A program made the translations under genes and the position numbers. Below, in pieces: positions 20,199 through 21,880 of a stretch of DNA of 21,880 bases. The stretch lies in contig CAZWUU010000012.1 in the NCBI GenBank assembly GCA_964637485.1, forward strand, positions 1-21,880, given 5' to 3'. The notes under the pieces were generated by a model. The model had not been told where the DNA came from and did not search any database. It was given only the letters and a program-made list of their open reading frames with translations. This DNA is from C7867-002 sp964637485. GTDB taxonomy: Bacteria; Patescibacteriota; Minisyncoccia; Phycocordibacterales; PALSA-1337. Within the stretch, counting starts at the first letter, position 1. Every line of letters begins with the position of its first letter.

Positions 20199-20759
20199 TT
20201 AGATGTTATACCAGCTATTTCTCAGACCTTTGAGAGCTTGCAATCCACCTGACAAGAATTTTTCTACAGCATCAGCATTATCCAATATTTCCGCTCTGTT
20301 TGATTTCTGCCGAGTTTCTTTTGTCATGAGAATACCTATTTCATGATGCGCTATAATGGCGTTCAAAAAACGCAAGTCAAACGTCTCACCGGCCGGGCCG
20401 AGATTGGCCACAACTGGATCCCTGACTATTTTTATATCTCCATACCACTCCTTCTTCCATTTGTATAATTCAGCGATCGCCACCGGTTCATCGGCCAGAA
20501 TCTTATTCGCCAATTCCTTCATCTCGGGCCTTGTCGTATTTTGTCCCAACTGCTCTGCGAGAATCATCGCACCGCGATGATGTGCAATCATTGAGTTTAT
20601 ATAGCGCAGATCGAATGTCTTATCGGCCGGACCAAGACTCATAGAATCATTCTCATACATGTAACTTCGATATTCCGGTGTCAGATAATAACCGAACCCC
20701 ACACCGATGATAGCACCGACGATAATAAGCCCAATAGACAAATATATTGATATTTTCAT
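20199..20759 (-). CDS. DUF305 protein with two repeated His-His domains
   Basis: The 186-residue product has an N-terminal signal anchor (residues 4-25) and two similar helical repeats: AGPADKTFDLRYIN-like followed by MIAHHRGAM (His60-His61), and GPAGETFDLRFLNAIIAHHE (His138-His139). This is the DUF305 family, ferritin-like helices linked to copper handling. It should lie outside the membrane and bind metal through the histidines and nearby methionines. The ATG follows the csoR stop by one base. Confidence 0.88.
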   Translation of the reverse strand: MKISIYLSIGLIIVGAIIGVGFGYYLTPEYRSYMYENDSMSLGPADKTFDLRYINSMIAHHRGAMILAEQLGQNTTRPEMKELANKILADEPVAIAELYKWKKEWYGDIKIVRDPVVANLGPAGETFDLRFLNAIIAHHEIGILMTKETRQKSNRAEILDNADAVEKFLSGGLQALKGLRNSWYNI

Positions 20760-20760
20760 A

Positions 20761-21024
20761 TTATTTTCTTTTTAAGCGATATACTTTGATAATTTCCTCC
20801 GTAGCTTTTGCGGACTTACCCTCGACAATCTGATTAACTAAACAATGGCCCAAATGATGTTCCAGCAGTTTATCTTCGACATTAGATATACCCTGCTTCA
20901 CGGCCGAAGCTTGAGTAATAACATCGATACAGTAGACGTCCTTCTCGATCATTTCCTGCAATCCTCGAACCTGTCCCTCAATAATTTTCAAATGCTTAAC
21001 TAATTTATGTTTATCGGTTTTCAT
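20761..21024 (-). CDS. csoR: Copper-sensing transcriptional repressor CsoR
   Basis: The 87-residue, all-helical product belongs to the CsoR/RcnR/FrmR family (EGQVRGLQEMI near 16-26). Cys32, His57 and Cys61 have exactly the C-x24-H-x3-C spacing of the copper ligands in Mycobacterium tuberculosis CsoR (Cys36, His61, Cys65), so it should sense Cu(I) rather than nickel or formaldehyde. It would repress its own operon through the palindrome in the promoter and release it when Cu(I) binds. The ATG lies 6 bases after the -10 box, so the message is probably leaderless. Confidence 0.95.
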   Translation of the reverse strand: MKTDKHKLVKHLKIIEGQVRGLQEMIEKDVYCIDVITQASAVKQGISNVEDKLLEHHLGHCLVNQIVEGKSAKATEEIIKVYRLKRK

Positions 21025-21030
21025 ACCATA

Positions 21031-21059
21031 ACAATATACCCCCTAGGGGGTATTGTCAA
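21031..21059 (-). promoter_or_regulatory. csoR promoter with CsoR operator in the spacer
   Basis: On the minus strand TTGACA (21054-21059), 17 bases, TATTGT (21031-21036). The perfect 18-bp palindrome ATACCCCCTAGGGGGTAT (21036-21053) fills the spacer and touches both boxes; it matches the G/C-tract operator type known for CsoR. Bound repressor would block polymerase directly. Confidence 0.9.
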
Positions 21060-21088
21060 CGGTACTTAATCCACAGCTCTACACTGTC

Positions 21089-21859
21089 CTAAATCTTCGA
21101 AATATAATCCCAAATAATATATAGACTGAAGGAAGCATAGAAGACCGAAGCGAATATCATCACTATATTTGTGAACAGACTAGGTCTCAATTCTTTTGCC
21201 AGCTTCGTATTATTGAGATACATAATGATCGGCGTATATATAGCCATGGTGAGACCACCCAATATGGCGCTTATGGTAAGCAGTGTGAGTGGTTGCTCAA
21301 GTGGCAGAAGTAGAGCATTCAAAACGATGATGCATATTATCAAGAAGTAATATATATGACTCAAAGAGATCTTTCGGAGGAATGCCAGATGATGACTGAA
21401 TGGTCCTATTCTAGAATTTACATAAATGATGTCCGAGGCAATACGAGTAAAAGCGTCGATGATAGTCCACATAACTGAGAAAAGCATGAGAAATGACATA
21501 ATAAGAAAAGTGTTAAAGCCCCACACTCCCCAGTTCTCACCGAATATATTTGCCTGAACCACAGCTACATTTATTCCTTCGGGTACTATTCCCTGCGGAC
21601 CGAGAACTGCATGCGCATTTACACTGAGAAGCAATAAAGTGATGAGGCCAAAGAACCAAAAAATAAGACCTTGATCCACTCGCACTATATGCATCCATTT
21701 TCTCCAACGGCTCATGTTCTCATCATTTATTTCGAACTTATATCCCTCGAATGAGACAGACTCTGTCTTCCCTGTGATGGGATTAATGATCCTGCCAACA
21801 TATTTACCCATTCCACGTTGCTTATCTCTATACCACAGAGACATACACAGATTTAGCAT
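21089..21859 (-). CDS. C-terminal part of an Nramp-like metal transporter (5' end broken or cut off)
   Basis: The visible frame has about six hydrophobic helices. The opening NLCMSLWYRDKQRGMGKYV, followed by INPITGK and a cytoplasmic segment ending MSRWRKWM, resembles the middle of Nramp-like divalent metal transporters, and the C-terminus (ELRPSLFTNI, FYASFSLYIIWDY) fits too. The usual protein is about twice this length. In frame upstream of the ATG at 21859 the bases read codons for V-F-A, a TGA (21869-21871), then A-S-G, where relatives as I recall them have Gly at the TGA position. The gene thus seems interrupted by a nonsense change, or mis-sequenced; the rest is outside the window. Confidence 0.65.
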   Translation of the reverse strand: MLNLCMSLWYRDKQRGMGKYVGRIINPITGKTESVSFEGYKFEINDENMSRWRKWMHIVRVDQGLIFWFFGLITLLLLSVNAHAVLGPQGIVPEGINVAVVQANIFGENWGVWGFNTFLIMSFLMLFSVMWTIIDAFTRIASDIIYVNSRIGPFSHHLAFLRKISLSHIYYFLIICIIVLNALLLPLEQPLTLLTISAILGGLTMAIYTPIIMYLNNTKLAKELRPSLFTNIVMIFASVFYASFSLYIIWDYISKI

Positions 21860-21880
21860 TCCGCTGGCTCAAGCAAAAAC

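Noticed and set aside
21869..21871. Genetic code 25 (TGA = Gly) for the whole window
   Set aside because: Several genes end in TGA directly before terminators or in ATGA overlaps with the next start, as expected for a stop codon.

Overview
The window (about 21.9 kb, moderate to low GC) looks like the chromosome of a bacterium of the Candidate Phyla Radiation (Patescibacteria, Parcubacteria-like). This rests on very short genes packed with almost no spacing, an abundance of small ASCH, Nudix and GNAT proteins, a small two-helix membrane protein at 9947-10249 that I associate with that group, a type IV pilin, and many transcripts that appear to start at or within a few bases of the start codon. 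The lineage is inferred from gene style; no ribosomal RNA is present to prove it. Stops are read with the standard bacterial code: TGA ends several genes immediately before terminators.

Region 1 (1-9700) is an accessory island of small enzymes in mixed orientation: a 3' gene fragment at the left edge, an unknown small protein with a perfect consensus promoter and long leader, a P-loop kinase, an unknown 115-residue protein, three ASCH/DUF3850-type proteins (one fused to GNAT domains), a dipeptidase E-like peptidase, a family 2 glycosyltransferase fused to a Nudix domain, a histidine phosphatase, and a Nudix gene translationally coupled to a family 4 glycosyltransferase. Two 115-bp copies (about 90% identical) of the 3' end of one unknown gene lie here as pseudogene remnants, which suggests gene turnover by recombination.

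Region 2 (9700-16500) holds mostly single-gene transcription units: a small membrane protein, a pilin preceded by a 54-codon membrane peptide gene, a DEAD-box RNA helicase with a strong promoter, a radical SAM/SPASM enzyme, a YbjQ-family protein, several unknown small genes, and a Cys/Pro-rich lipoprotein. Clear hairpin-plus-T terminators separate many of these units. Three small reading frames (38, 38 and 54 codons) fill apparent gaps.

Region 3 (16500-21880) is a five-gene copper operon on the minus strand: csoR, a two-domain DUF305 protein, the Cu(I)-exporting P-type ATPase copA, a membrane protein with an HMA domain fused to a SafE/CcdA-like domain, and a cupredoxin-like secreted protein. 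An 18-bp palindrome fills the spacer between the -35 and -10 boxes, and the -10 box ends six bases before the csoR ATG. The logic would be: Cu(I) binds CsoR, repression lifts, and pump, chaperone-like membrane protein and extracytoplasmic copper binders are made together. Upstream lies the 3' part of an Nramp-like metal transporter with an in-frame TGA near the window edge.

The main cross-cutting observations are the repeated extended -10 element TGnTAAAAT placed 6-7 bases before start codons without Shine-Dalgarno sites, and two independent pairings of a glycosyltransferase with a Nudix hydrolase side by side.
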